Part shown: in pieces, positions 14,446 through 22,889 of the stretch
How positions within the stretch are numbered: position 1 is the first letter of the stretch
How the letters are laid out: each line of letters opens with the position of its first letter
Source: an uncultured Ruminococcus sp.
GTDB taxonomy: Bacteria; Bacillota; Clostridia; Oscillospirales; Acutalibacteraceae
DNA length: 32,443 bases
NCBI GenBank assembly: GCA_902766885.1
Contig: CACXFS010000034.1
Span: 1-32,443, forward strand
Direction of reading: 5' to 3'
Notes under the pieces: generated by a model
The model's database searches: none
Told to the model about the DNA's origin: nothing
Seen by the model: the letters and a program-made list of their open reading frames with translations, nothing else
Position numbers and translations under genes: made by a program

Positions 14446-17295
14446 TTAGTTAATTTTCTCAAGTTTATAGCTTATTTCATTTTCTTCAACGGAATATCCG
14501 CTTGCCGATGCGTCACTATATATGTTTGTAAAATCCCATTCGGAATCTTTCGGGATATAAATGTATTTCGGAATTTCTTCGGGATTTACACCGTAGTAAG
14601 TCCTTAATCTTTCAACACTTGAATTATTTTCTCCCGAAATCCACGCTGATAATGTTCCGTATGGAAACTCTGTAGCAAGATAACACCATGTTTTTGCCGT
14701 TAGGAAAAGAATTTTATCTTTAGGTTTGCTTTTATAATACTGCAAGTCGCTGTAAATCTGCTCATAAGTATTACAGTTATTCGCATTTGTGTATATTCCC
14801 TTTGCAGGACCGTTCTGAATCTGAGAAGTCAGGTTGCTTGTGTTGCCTGATTCCCAGAAACAGTGTTCAGCCTTGACTGTAATCTGAAAAGCGCCCTGAA
14901 GGAAAATCATAAATGCAACAAACAGGAAACTTCCTCTTTTTACCCAGACAGCATACTCTATATTATCCTGTGATGTTTTCATTTCTCTTAAGAGCTGTGC
15001 AAGGAATACGTAGCTTGCAATATTAGAAGAAGTAATTACCATTGAAATTACGTAGAAATACTGATTTGATGAGAAACAAATCGCAAATGAATAAATTATA
15101 CCGAGTACAAATAAGCTTGCAAAAAGCGGTTTCGGTTTGTTTTCGCAAAGAATATATGACGTAATACCTATGAAAATCAGCGGGAACATTATTGCATTGT
15201 AGGTTGCATATGTAAGCTGAGGGAGCAGCAATACATAGCAGAAAATAACAATTGCCGTTGTAACAATAAGGTAAAGTGAACGGTGATATTTGCGTTTGCG
15301 GTCAATTATCATAATCAGCATAATTGCAAGGTAACTGAACAACGCAATTTTAAAGTGGCTGTGGCAGTTGTATATTGAACTAAAGTACATACTAAACCTT
15401 GTACCAAGCGCAATCTGAGGATGCTCAGGGTCGGTCATAAGGTAGGGAAGATACTCAATAATTTCCTTCACGCTTACCCTTGTGAGCGCAAAAATCAAAA
15501 ATACAGCGGCAAGGGCAAATATTCCTATGCTAAAAAACAGAAAAGTCTTGCCTGCGAACAGCTCGCTTTTTAAAATGAACTTTGTGTCCTTGTTTTTGAT
15601 AAATGTGTGAATCAGTACACATATTCCGTAAAGTATATACGCAACAGCAAGATACGGACAGCACAGCACTGCTGCTGCAAACACAACTCCGCTTATAATA
15701 AGAGGAAGTTTCTTTTTATAGCTTGCCGTTCCCATTATTACACCAGCAAGCGTAACAAAGTCAAGCCCCATAGTGTTATAGCTCATAGCCATAATATCAT
15801 ATGGTGTAAATATAAAGTAAAGAACCGATGCAAAAACAGAAACATATCCGTATTTTCTGATTCTCAAATAAATAATAATTGAAACGGTTGCGTGGAAGAT
15901 AATATAAAGCACTCTTGCAGCAAGGATTATTCCCTGAGTAGAACCTGTAATTGTAGTGAAAAGCCATACAAAAGGCATAAGAAGAAATCCCGAAAGCTGT
16001 GATAGATGCCATTCGTCTTTTATCAGTGCATCGCCCATATTGAATCGTTGGGGAACAGTAAGGTAAAACGCTTCGTCGTTTCCTCCAAAGCCGTAAACGC
16101 ACTTCCAGAATGCAAATATTAGACCGCCAGCCATAAGCGCAATAAACAAATAATCCTGCCATTTGTATTTATCAGTTCGCTGACGCTGTGCTTTGATGAA
16201 TTCTACAAGCTTTTTAAAGAGTATCTGAATATATTTTGCAGCAATATTCAAAATTGCAGAAGCCAGCATAGAGCATACAAAAACAATCGGAACAGCTACA
16301 AAATAAAACGGAAGTCTGTCTGTCATAGGATTGATTTTTGCGTTAAGAACAGGATAAACGAGCATATCAAATATGTATGAGATGAGATAAATTCCAAGCG
16401 CCAGGTCGGAAACTTTCCATAGCACAAACTTAACTTTTTCATTCATATTGTCCGTCTTTATTCTGCTTAGCAGTACAAACAACAAAACAGAAAGCACATA
16501 AGGCTCAAATCCGTACCAGTAAACATATCCGCCCGATTTAAAAGTAGTACCGTAGCTTCTGTAGAAGTTAAATGTACCGAATATAAGAATTGCAAGCAAG
16601 AACAGCACAAGCGTACTGCTTGTTTTAAGCTTTATTCCGTACTCACGGATATAGCAACCCGTAAAGTAGTATGTAATCGGGTAAATGCCCATCCACCAAC
16701 TTGGAATAAGCTTTGCAAATGTATCCGAAGTTTTGGGGTCCGACCACCACGCAGGGTTGTCAAAATTGAAAATGTTGAATACAGTCGGAATAATTGTAAG
16801 AAAGACAAGAGTCAGTACAAGCACTTGTTTCTGCCTTTTATTTTTGAGTTTGTTGTAAGCAAGATTAAGAAATGGAATGAGCAGGAACAAACCGATATAC
16901 ATTTCAATGTACCACGAGTAGTTTGCACCTGTAAAGTCAAGTGTGCCAAAAATAAACGCTTTCAGCGTAAAAGGCTCATTGTCGTGTATAGTCTTAAAAA
17001 TCATACAGGCAAGAGTAGCAAGTACAAAGATAATCAGCGTCTTAGATATGCCCGAATAATACTTTCTGCTCAGAGTTTTATGACTCATCAGATAACCCGT
17101 AAGAATCATAAAAAGAGGAACGCAAACAGAGAATAACGTGCGCATAAGTACCATTATATACATTGGCACGCCTTCTACAGTTTGGCTGTAAAATCCGTTG
17201 TGTAAAAAGAAATGAACCGAAAGTACAGTAAACGCAGCAACTATTCGTATTATGTCCATAGCGGCATTTCTGCTTTGTAATTTTTTAATATCCAT
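14446..17295 (-). CDS. Fusion protein: acyltransferase-3 domain plus GT-C-like membrane glycosyltransferase domain
   Basis: 949 residues, two membrane modules. Residues 1-360 are an acyltransferase-3 (OafA-like) domain: DIIRIVAAFTVLSVHFF with H28, about ten helices and the C-terminal LALGIYLISYIFDML. Residues about 378-830 resemble a GT-C glycosyltransferase (ArnT/PMT type), with GGNDEAFYLTVPQRF placing acidic D407-E408 in the first external loop, a later KDEWHLSQL (D427-E428), and many helices. Residues about 840-949 form a soluble external tail with cysteines and aromatic residues. Fusing an acyl donor domain to a glycosyltransferase would allow one protein to add and acylate a sugar outside the membrane. 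The exact acceptor is unknown. The start follows GAGAGGAT. The assignment of the second half is weaker than the first. Confidence 0.78.
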   Translation of the reverse strand: MDIKKLQSRNAAMDIIRIVAAFTVLSVHFFLHNGFYSQTVEGVPMYIMVLMRTLFSVCVPLFMILTGYLMSHKTLSRKYYSGISKTLIIFVLATLACMIFKTIHDNEPFTLKAFIFGTLDFTGANYSWYIEMYIGLFLLIPFLNLAYNKLKNKRQKQVLVLTLVFLTIIPTVFNIFNFDNPAWWSDPKTSDTFAKLIPSWWMGIYPITYYFTGCYIREYGIKLKTSSTLVLFLLAILIFGTFNFYRSYGTTFKSGGYVYWYGFEPYVLSVLLFVLLSRIKTDNMNEKVKFVLWKVSDLALGIYLISYIFDMLVYPVLNAKINPMTDRLPFYFVAVPIVFVCSMLASAILNIAAKYIQILFKKLVEFIKAQRQRTDKYKWQDYLFIALMAGGLIFAFWKCVYGFGGNDEAFYLTVPQRFNMGDALIKDEWHLSQLSGFLLMPFVWLFTTITGSTQGIILAARVLYIIFHATVSIIIYLRIRKYGYVSVFASVLYFIFTPYDIMAMSYNTMGLDFVTLAGVIMGTASYKKKLPLIISGVVFAAAVLCCPYLAVAYILYGICVLIHTFIKNKDTKFILKSELFAGKTFLFFSIGIFALAAVFLIFALTRVSVKEIIEYLPYLMTDPEHPQIALGTRFSMYFSSIYNCHSHFKIALFSYLAIMLIMIIDRKRKYHRSLYLIVTTAIVIFCYVLLLPQLTYATYNAIMFPLIFIGITSYILCENKPKPLFASLFVLGIIYSFAICFSSNQYFYVISMVITSSNIASYVFLAQLLREMKTSQDNIEYAVWVKRGSFLFVAFMIFLQGAFQITVKAEHCFWESGNTSNLTSQIQNGPAKGIYTNANNCNTYEQIYSDLQYYKSKPKDKILFLTAKTWCYLATEFPYGTLSAWISGENNSSVERLRTYYGVNPEEIPKYIYIPKDSEWDFTNIYSDASASGYSVEENEISYKLEKIN

Positions 17296-17327
17296 TTTTA
17301 TATCCTCTCAAAAAAACTGTATATATA

Positions 17328-17356
17328 ATTCTAACATATTTTTGGATTTTTTACAA
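17328..17356 (-). promoter_or_regulatory. Promoter of the acyltransferase/GT-C fusion gene
   Basis: Minus strand -35 TTGTAA (17351-17356), 17-base spacer, -10 TAGAAT (17328-17333), about 30 bases before the start codon. Confidence 0.6.
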
Positions 17357-17412
17357 CAAAATATTAAAAAATGTATTAAATTATGTAAATAAATTTAATT
17401 TTTCAGTATGCT

Positions 17413-17447
17413 AAAACTGCTACGAATAAATTGATTATCCGTAGCAG
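17413..17447 (-). terminator. Terminator of the GT2-GT-C operon
   Basis: CTGCTACG (17417-17424) and CGTAGCAG (17440-17447) form an 8-bp stem, extendable to 13 bp with one wobble pair. On the minus strand it is followed by TTTTAG. Confidence 0.75.
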
Positions 17448-17462
17448 AGTTAAACTAAAATA

Positions 17463-19061
17463 TTAACTTGTTTTACATTGGTTGTGTTTGCCGGATTTTT
17501 TGTCTGAAAGGCGTTTTTTTATGCCGGTTAATCCTGAAGTAATAAAGTCAAGTCCGTCAACAGCCACAAGTATAAACAAGGGTGTAAAATTATAAAGGTA
17601 TCTTGAACGTGTTTCCCAGATTAAAAAGAAAATAAACGCCGCAAAAATTATCCCTTTGAATAATGTCAGAATATTTACATCAGGTTTGATACAACCTTTC
17701 AGTATTGACATAAGAATCAGGAAAATGAGCAATAGCTGGAATCCGTTGCTGTAGATAAAGAAGTACAGATGATTTTCACCCTCAGTAAGAACAAAGGAGT
17801 GGAGAATATTTTCTCTTTTACAATCCTCAATATGATGTGAGATATAGTATGTTCCGTCCTCCCATGTCCATACTGCCTTATTGAAAATATGCTCAGTAAG
17901 TCCGTCTGCTCCGAAGTTTTCAATCCTGTTCTTAATTTCTTTTATATTTGCTTCCTGTTTTTCTGCTTTTGTTTCAAAGCTGTTTGTATAGTTACTGTCC
18001 TTTAGGTTATAATGACCTAAGCCTTTCAGTCCCATCATAATCCAGTGAGTATAGGGGTATTCATATCTGTCCGACTGCTCCTCGGTAACTATGCCCATAC
18101 TGTTGAAAGCAACCGTATAGATTGCACCAATTGAGCCAAAACCGGCAATAACTGCAAGCACAATACACAAAACCTGCTTGATATTCATTTTAAGAAAAAC
18201 GTAAATCAGAACAGCGGCAATCAGAATTATAAGACTGCCTTTTAACTTGTAGCCTAAAAATACCAATACCCCGCTTACAGCAAACAATACATATTTTTGA
18301 ATTTTCTTTTCCGATTTAACTGCAACAACAAAAAGGTATATTGCACCTATGCAAAAAGGCATAGAAAGCGAGTCAGTGTAGTAATAGGGAACATAGGTGT
18401 AAAACGGTGCAAACAGAAAACAGAGCAAAAGAACAAAAATCGCTTTTCTGTTGCCGAATATCTTACTTGCGGTAAAAACGGTGAGAAGAACAGATACATT
18501 AATCGCAAAAGCATTGATAAATACGGGAACAAGAGAAGGAACGTAGCCAAAAATAAGAGTGCATATTCTGTAAACAGCCGAAAGTAATAATACAAGCGCT
18601 AAGTTGTTCGGGTATCTGATTAAATATACACTGCCGTTTTCGCAGTCCTTCTGAATCAAATCAAAATTACCCGTTGCCCCGAAATCACGTGAATATTTTT
18701 CAATATACTGCATATCGGTAACAGGGTTCATCTGCAAAAAATATCCTGACAAAAGCTGGAGACCAAGAAGTACTCCGACAGAAGCAAAAATGAAGATTAC
18801 AACCTGTTTATCACTGATTTTAGGTTTTGAACGCAAGTTAGAATGATTGTTATATTTCTGTAAAAGAATATAAACAGCAGAAAAAATCAAAAGCAGTACA
18901 ATAAAGAAAATAACAACATAAGTTCTTTCAGTTGCAGAATATCCTATTTTATTGTTTTCATATCCTGTCAGGATGATTCCGACAAAAACAATACCGAACA
19001 GCACGAAAAAAGCTATGTGAAAAATTCTGTTAAGTATTGCAGATAACTTATTTGAATTCAT
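17463..19061 (-). CDS. Membrane glycosyltransferase of GT-C type (GT39-like)
   Basis: 532 residues with about eleven membrane helices. The first large external loop contains NPVTDMQYIEKYSRDFG, where the acidic D116 corresponds to the catalytic Asp of GT-C enzymes of the PMT/ArnT superfamily, followed by an amphipathic loop helix (ALVLLLSAVYRIC). A cytoplasmic basic tail (KKRLSDKKSGKHNQ) ends the protein. GT-C enzymes take a sugar from a polyprenyl-phosphate donor and transfer it on the outer face of the membrane. Its start codon overlaps the stop of the upstream GT2 gene by one base (TGATG), so the two are made together and the GT2 product could supply the lipid-linked sugar. The family subgroup and acceptor are not resolvable by eye. 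Confidence 0.82.
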   Translation of the reverse strand: MNSNKLSAILNRIFHIAFFVLFGIVFVGIILTGYENNKIGYSATERTYVVIFFIVLLLIFSAVYILLQKYNNHSNLRSKPKISDKQVVIFIFASVGVLLGLQLLSGYFLQMNPVTDMQYIEKYSRDFGATGNFDLIQKDCENGSVYLIRYPNNLALVLLLSAVYRICTLIFGYVPSLVPVFINAFAINVSVLLTVFTASKIFGNRKAIFVLLLCFLFAPFYTYVPYYYTDSLSMPFCIGAIYLFVVAVKSEKKIQKYVLFAVSGVLVFLGYKLKGSLIILIAAVLIYVFLKMNIKQVLCIVLAVIAGFGSIGAIYTVAFNSMGIVTEEQSDRYEYPYTHWIMMGLKGLGHYNLKDSNYTNSFETKAEKQEANIKEIKNRIENFGADGLTEHIFNKAVWTWEDGTYYISHHIEDCKRENILHSFVLTEGENHLYFFIYSNGFQLLLIFLILMSILKGCIKPDVNILTLFKGIIFAAFIFFLIWETRSRYLYNFTPLFILVAVDGLDFITSGLTGIKKRLSDKKSGKHNQCKTS

Positions 19062-20005
19062 CAGTCCTCAAGAAACTCCTCTACAATAAATCTCGGACGC
19101 TGTTTAGTTTCAAGATAAATTTTTCCGATATATTCGCCGATAATTCCGATTGCAAGAAGCTGAAGACCGCCGATTGCCCAGATTGAGCACAAGGTACTTG
19201 CCCAACCGGTTGTTGCGGCACCGACAAAGAAGCTTACGAGTGAATAGATAATCATAATAATGCTGATTGCAAATACAATACCGCCGAGCCAGGTAATCAT
19301 TCTTATAGGCTGAATACTGAGAGAAGTAATACCTTCCCAGGCAAGAGCGAGCATTTTCTTGAGCGGATATTTGCTTTCTCCTGCAAGACGCTCTGAACGC
19401 TCATATGTAACTACATCGGACTTATAGCCGATAAGCGGAACCATACCTCTTAAGAAAATGTTTGTTTCCTTGTAGAGCGAAAAAGCTTCGAGTGCACGTT
19501 TGCTCATAAGTCTGAAATCTGCGTGGTTAAAAATAACCTTTGCGCCCATCTTGTTGAGAATTTTATAGAAAGCCTCAGCAGTAAAGCGCTTAAAGAATGT
19601 ATCTGTTTCACGCTTTGAACGAACGCCGTAAACAACGTCGCATCCTTCTTCGTATTTCTGTACCATTTCATCAAAGGTGTTGATGTCGTCCTGTAAATCT
19701 GCATCAATTGAAATTACAGCGTCAGCCTTATCCTTTAAAGTCATAAGACCGCACAAAAGCGCATTCTGATGACCTCTGTTGCGGCTGAGCTTAATTCCCT
19801 GAAAAACAGGATTTTCTTTGTGAAGCTCTTTAATAATGCTCCAGGTTTTGTCCTTTGAGCCGTCGTCAATAAATACAATTTTACTGTCAGAGGTTATTTT
19901 GCCTTCAGCCATCATATTGTCATACTTGTTTAAAAGCTTTCCGGCAGAATCTCTTAATACTTCTTCCTCGTTATAGCAGGGAATAGCAAGATAAAGTTTA
20001 GTCAT
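19061..20005 (-). CDS. GT2 glycosyltransferase, GtrB/DPM1-like (polyprenyl-phosphate sugar synthase)
   Basis: 314 residues from ATG 20005, chosen because GGAGG lies 5 bases upstream; the longer reading frame to 20044 lacks such a site. The GT-A catalytic domain shows LAIPCYNEEEVL (6-17), FIDDGSKDKTW (45-55), the nucleotide-metal motif SIDADLQDD (99-107) and GQHNALL-like SRNRGHQNALLCGL. Two hydrophobic helices near 230-290 anchor it. This matches GtrB, YfdH and ArnC-type enzymes that move a sugar from a nucleotide donor to undecaprenyl phosphate on the inner face. The donor (glucose, for example) is unknown. No GtrA-like flippase gene is adjacent. It heads the operon with the GT-C enzyme from a near-consensus promoter. 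Confidence 0.92.
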   Translation of the reverse strand: MTKLYLAIPCYNEEEVLRDSAGKLLNKYDNMMAEGKITSDSKIVFIDDGSKDKTWSIIKELHKENPVFQGIKLSRNRGHQNALLCGLMTLKDKADAVISIDADLQDDINTFDEMVQKYEEGCDVVYGVRSKRETDTFFKRFTAEAFYKILNKMGAKVIFNHADFRLMSKRALEAFSLYKETNIFLRGMVPLIGYKSDVVTYERSERLAGESKYPLKKMLALAWEGITSLSIQPIRMITWLGGIVFAISIIMIIYSLVSFFVGAATTGWASTLCSIWAIGGLQLLAIGIIGEYIGKIYLETKQRPRFIVEEFLED

Positions 20006-20090
20006 AATATCCTCCATTTTTTCAGCCATATCCAAATAAAACACTATAAATATGAAAATTTTCTAATATGACTTGTATTAAATCATTATA

Positions 20091-20119
20091 ATTATAGTTC
20101 TGTTATAATATATTGTCAA
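20091..20119 (-). promoter_or_regulatory. Consensus sigma-A-type promoter of the GT2-GT-C operon
   Basis: Minus strand -35 TTGACA (20114-20119), 17-base spacer, -10 TATAAT (20091-20096), a perfect match to the housekeeping consensus. The leader is about 80 bases. Confidence 0.85.
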
Positions 20120-20166
20120 GAATTTATCAATTTTGTAATTTAATTTCGCAAATTTAAAAAATACTC

Positions 20167-20195
20167 TTGTAAAGAAAAACCAATTGTATTATAAT
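20167..20195 (+). promoter_or_regulatory. Promoter of pfkA
   Basis: -35 TTGTAA (20167-20172), 17-base spacer, -10 TATAAT (20190-20195), divergent from the GT2 operon promoter. Confidence 0.7.
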
Positions 20196-20228
20196 ATCAA
20201 GTGTTAATAACCTTATGGAGGTAGTTTT

Positions 20229-21197
20229 ATGTCACAGAAATCAATAGCAGTACTTACAAGCGGCGGCGATGCTCCCGGAATGAATGCAGCTGTCAGGGCT
20301 GTAGTTCGTGCAGGTATTAATAAAGGTTTAAAGGTTTACGGTGTTTACCGTGGTTATAACGGATTGCTCAACGGCGACGTTCAGGAGATGAATCTCAGAA
20401 GCGTGTCCGACATCATCGGCAACGGCGGTACAATGCTCTATACAGCAAGAAGTGAAGAATTTGCTACTCCTGCTGGAATTCAGAAAGCAGCTGATTTTTG
20501 TAAGAGCCTTGACATTACAGGCGTTGTTGTAATCGGCGGTGACGGTTCTTTCAGAGGTGCAAGAGCACTTACAAACGCAGGTGTAAATTGTATCGGCGTT
20601 CCCGGTACTATTGATAACGATATTGCCTGCTCAGAATATACAGTAGGATTTGATACGGCAATGAATACGGCTCTCCAGATGGTAGACCGCATCAGAGATA
20701 CAGCTCAGTCACACGATCGTTGCTCAATTGTTGAGGTTATGGGCAGACGCTGCGGTGATATTGCATTGCAGACAGGTATTGCTACAGGTGCTACTGCAAT
20801 TCTTGTGCCCGAAGTTCAATACAATATTGAAAGAGATGTTATCGCAAGAATTATTAATACTCAGAAAACAGGTAAAAAGCACTTTATCATAGTTGTTGCA
20901 GAGGGCGTAGGCGGTGTTGTAGATCTTGCAAAGTATGTAGAACAGCGCCTTGGCATTGAAGCAAGAGCTACCGTCCTCGGACATGTTCAAAGAGGCGGTT
21001 CGCCCACTCTGCGTGACAGAGTTGTTGCAAGTGAAATGGGATACAAGGCTGTTCAGCTTCTTGAGCAGAACATAGGAAACCGTGTTGTCGTAATGCAGAA
21101 CGGCAAAATCGTTGACCTTGACATTAACGAAGCTCTTGATATGCCGCGTGTATTTGACAAAGAACTTTATAATATTGCAATGTCAATTTCAATCTGA
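20229..21197 (+). CDS. pfkA: ATP-dependent 6-phosphofructokinase
   Basis: 322 residues, the usual bacterial PfkA length. It phosphorylates fructose-6-P to fructose-1,6-bisphosphate, the committed step of glycolysis. Motifs are LTSGGDAPGMNAAVRAV (9-25, ATP site), GGDGSFRGA (103-111) and GVPGTIDNDI (123-132, catalytic Asp in TIDND). The Gly in GGDGS, where pyrophosphate-dependent enzymes carry Asp (GGDDS), argues for ATP as phosphoryl donor. MGRRCGDIAL and GHVQRGGSPTLRDR are the standard sugar-binding parts. GGAGG precedes the ATG. The gene is monocistronic by its own promoter and a hairpin behind it. Confidence 0.97.
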   Translation: MSQKSIAVLTSGGDAPGMNAAVRAVVRAGINKGLKVYGVYRGYNGLLNGDVQEMNLRSVSDIIGNGGTMLYTARSEEFATPAGIQKAADFCKSLDITGVVVIGGDGSFRGARALTNAGVNCIGVPGTIDNDIACSEYTVGFDTAMNTALQMVDRIRDTAQSHDRCSIVEVMGRRCGDIALQTGIATGATAILVPEVQYNIERDVIARIINTQKTGKKHFIIVVAEGVGGVVDLAKYVEQRLGIEARATVLGHVQRGGSPTLRDRVVASEMGYKAVQLLEQNIGNRVVVMQNGKIVDLDINEALDMPRVFDKELYNIAMSISI

Positions 21198-21226
21198 TTT
21201 ATTTTTAGATTTTTTGTTTTTTTCTT

Positions 21227-21258
21227 GGGCGGACTATGTTCGCCCTTGATTTTTACTT
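21227..21258 (+). terminator. Probable terminator after pfkA
   Basis: GGGCGGAC (21227-21234) and GTTCGCCC (21238-21245) form an 8-bp stem with one G-T wobble and a 3-base loop, followed by TTGATTTTTACTTT. A T-rich run also precedes it. Confidence 0.65.
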
Positions 21259-21280
21259 TACAGAAACAGCTTTGAAACGT

Positions 21281-21308
21281 TTGGACAAAACAGTTTTGGT
21301 AATATAAA
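21281..21308 (+). promoter_or_regulatory. Possible promoter of the MORN-MscS pair
   Basis: TTGGAC (21281-21286), 16-base spacer, TATAAA (21303-21308). The inverted repeat CAAAAC-A-GTTTTG (21286-21298) fills the spacer. The match is moderate. Confidence 0.4.
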
Positions 21309-21365
21309 ACTTTTTGCCTTAATTGCGTATCGAGGCACTCGACTTACCCGAAAGGATTAATTACT

Positions 21366-22886
21366 ATGCTTTTCGATTCACAAAAACTAACAAACGGATT
21401 GATTATTTATTCAGCTTTGATATCTGATTTTGAAAAGCTTGATTTTAAAAACGACGCACTTGCCGGAGTGCGTGCAAATTATTTTAATTCAAATAAACAA
21501 CCACAGTACGATAAGTCTGAAATTTCTTTAGAAGAAAAAACATATAATATATCTTATCGTATGAGTGAAAATGAACCTTTATCGTGGAAAATAACACGAA
21601 ACAATCAACCTTTTCAGTCTGTAAAAAAAGCGACCGGCGGCGTTTACAGTGTTATTTTTTACAGAGAAAACGGAATAATATATAAGAGGTCTTTTTTTGA
21701 TAAGGCTCATAACTGGCTGCGTACAGAGTATTACGACAATTATTACGAGAATGTTAAAGTTGCCGTTGTTACACCGAAAATTATAAAGGGAATTACAGCT
21801 TTACAGCTTGAAAGAATAAATATTGACGGGGAACACAATTATTCGGTTCTGTATCCGTCTGAATCCGTGCCGATGAAAAAATGCGCTGGATTGATTTATT
21901 CAAATGTCGGTATGCTCTGGTATGACGAAATTTTCAGACCGGAAGATTTGCCTGTTGAAAATTCGTCCTCTGATGATAATGAAAACTCTGGGTTTATGTT
22001 CAATAACACTGATGAAATTTTTGAATTATCACAGACAGCCGATTCTCTGAACATGGCAGATGCGGAATATCTTGATGAAACGACCTGTAATTCTACTGAA
22101 TCTGAGAATACTTCCGAGAAAAAAACTGACAAAAAGGAAAATGAGCAAAGCTATTCAGCTTACGATAAAATTGCGAGTATTCTCTCTGAGGCTCATAAAA
22201 CGAATAAGGATTTGTTCGGAGAAATAATAAATCAGACTTCAAGTGATTTTTATGAGCAAGAGAAAGCTGACGAAATATCAGAGGATTCTGTTGCGGAAGC
22301 AGAATCGGAAGATACTAATTCAGAAGAAAGTGAAGAAAATACCGGACACGTTTCAGAAAATCCCGATAGTAATTTTGTTGTTGACGAAACACAGGAAGAA
22401 TATGACAGCAAGGAAAATCCCGATTGTGATGTAATAATTCACACTAAATCGGGGAGATATGCATATTTCGGAGATGTTGACGAAAACAATAACAGAACGG
22501 GACGTGGCAGAACTGTTACTCCGCAGGGGCTTACTTCCTACGACGGTGAGTATCTTGATGACCAAAGAAACGGATTTGGTGTTTGTTATTACAAAGAGGG
22601 CAATATAAATTACGTCGGAAACTGGACAAACGGCAAACGAGAGGGCTGTGGCGTCGGTTATCGTCTGAGTGACGGTACGATGCATGCCGGAAAGTGGAGT
22701 GATAATTCTCCCGACGGTTGCGGTGCAAGATTTGATTCCGAAGGTAATTTTATTGATGTTTGTTTTTACACCGCCGGAAAGCGAAACGGCAAGAGCGTAT
22801 CCTTTGATGAAAACGGCAGAGTTATAATTAAAAACTGGGTTGACGGAGAACTTGTTTCCGAGTTTGCAGTAGACGATGAGGCATAA
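21366..22886 (+). CDS. MORN-repeat protein with unknown N-terminal domain and acidic linker
   Basis: 506 residues in three parts. Residues 1-190 form a structured region with no family I recognise. Residues about 195-360 are Ser/Glu/Asp/Asn-rich and probably disordered. Residues about 367-480 hold MORN-type repeats: SYDGEYLDDQRNGFGVCYY, NYVGNWTNGKREGCGVGY, MHAGKWSDNSPDGCGARF and a weaker fourth (GKRNGKSVSF). MORN repeats (Y/W-x-G-x-W-x-x-G-x-x-x-G-x-G) build beta-hairpin strips that bind lipids or proteins. There is no signal peptide or helix, so it is cytoplasmic, perhaps membrane-associated. AAAGGA precedes the ATG. Only 3 bases separate it from the MscS channel gene, suggesting joint expression. 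Confidence 0.8.
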   Translation: MLFDSQKLTNGLIIYSALISDFEKLDFKNDALAGVRANYFNSNKQPQYDKSEISLEEKTYNISYRMSENEPLSWKITRNNQPFQSVKKATGGVYSVIFYRENGIIYKRSFFDKAHNWLRTEYYDNYYENVKVAVVTPKIIKGITALQLERINIDGEHNYSVLYPSESVPMKKCAGLIYSNVGMLWYDEIFRPEDLPVENSSSDDNENSGFMFNNTDEIFELSQTADSLNMADAEYLDETTCNSTESENTSEKKTDKKENEQSYSAYDKIASILSEAHKTNKDLFGEIINQTSSDFYEQEKADEISEDSVAEAESEDTNSEESEENTGHVSENPDSNFVVDETQEEYDSKENPDCDVIIHTKSGRYAYFGDVDENNNRTGRGRTVTPQGLTSYDGEYLDDQRNGFGVCYYKEGNINYVGNWTNGKREGCGVGYRLSDGTMHAGKWSDNSPDGCGARFDSEGNFIDVCFYTAGKRNGKSVSFDENGRVIIKNWVDGELVSEFAVDDEA

Positions 22887-22889
22887 TCT

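Noticed and set aside
21330-21342. TCGAG-GCA-CTCGA inverted repeat shortly before the MORN gene.
   Set aside because: The stem is only 5 bp with a 3-base loop and no T run; too short to call a terminator or operator.
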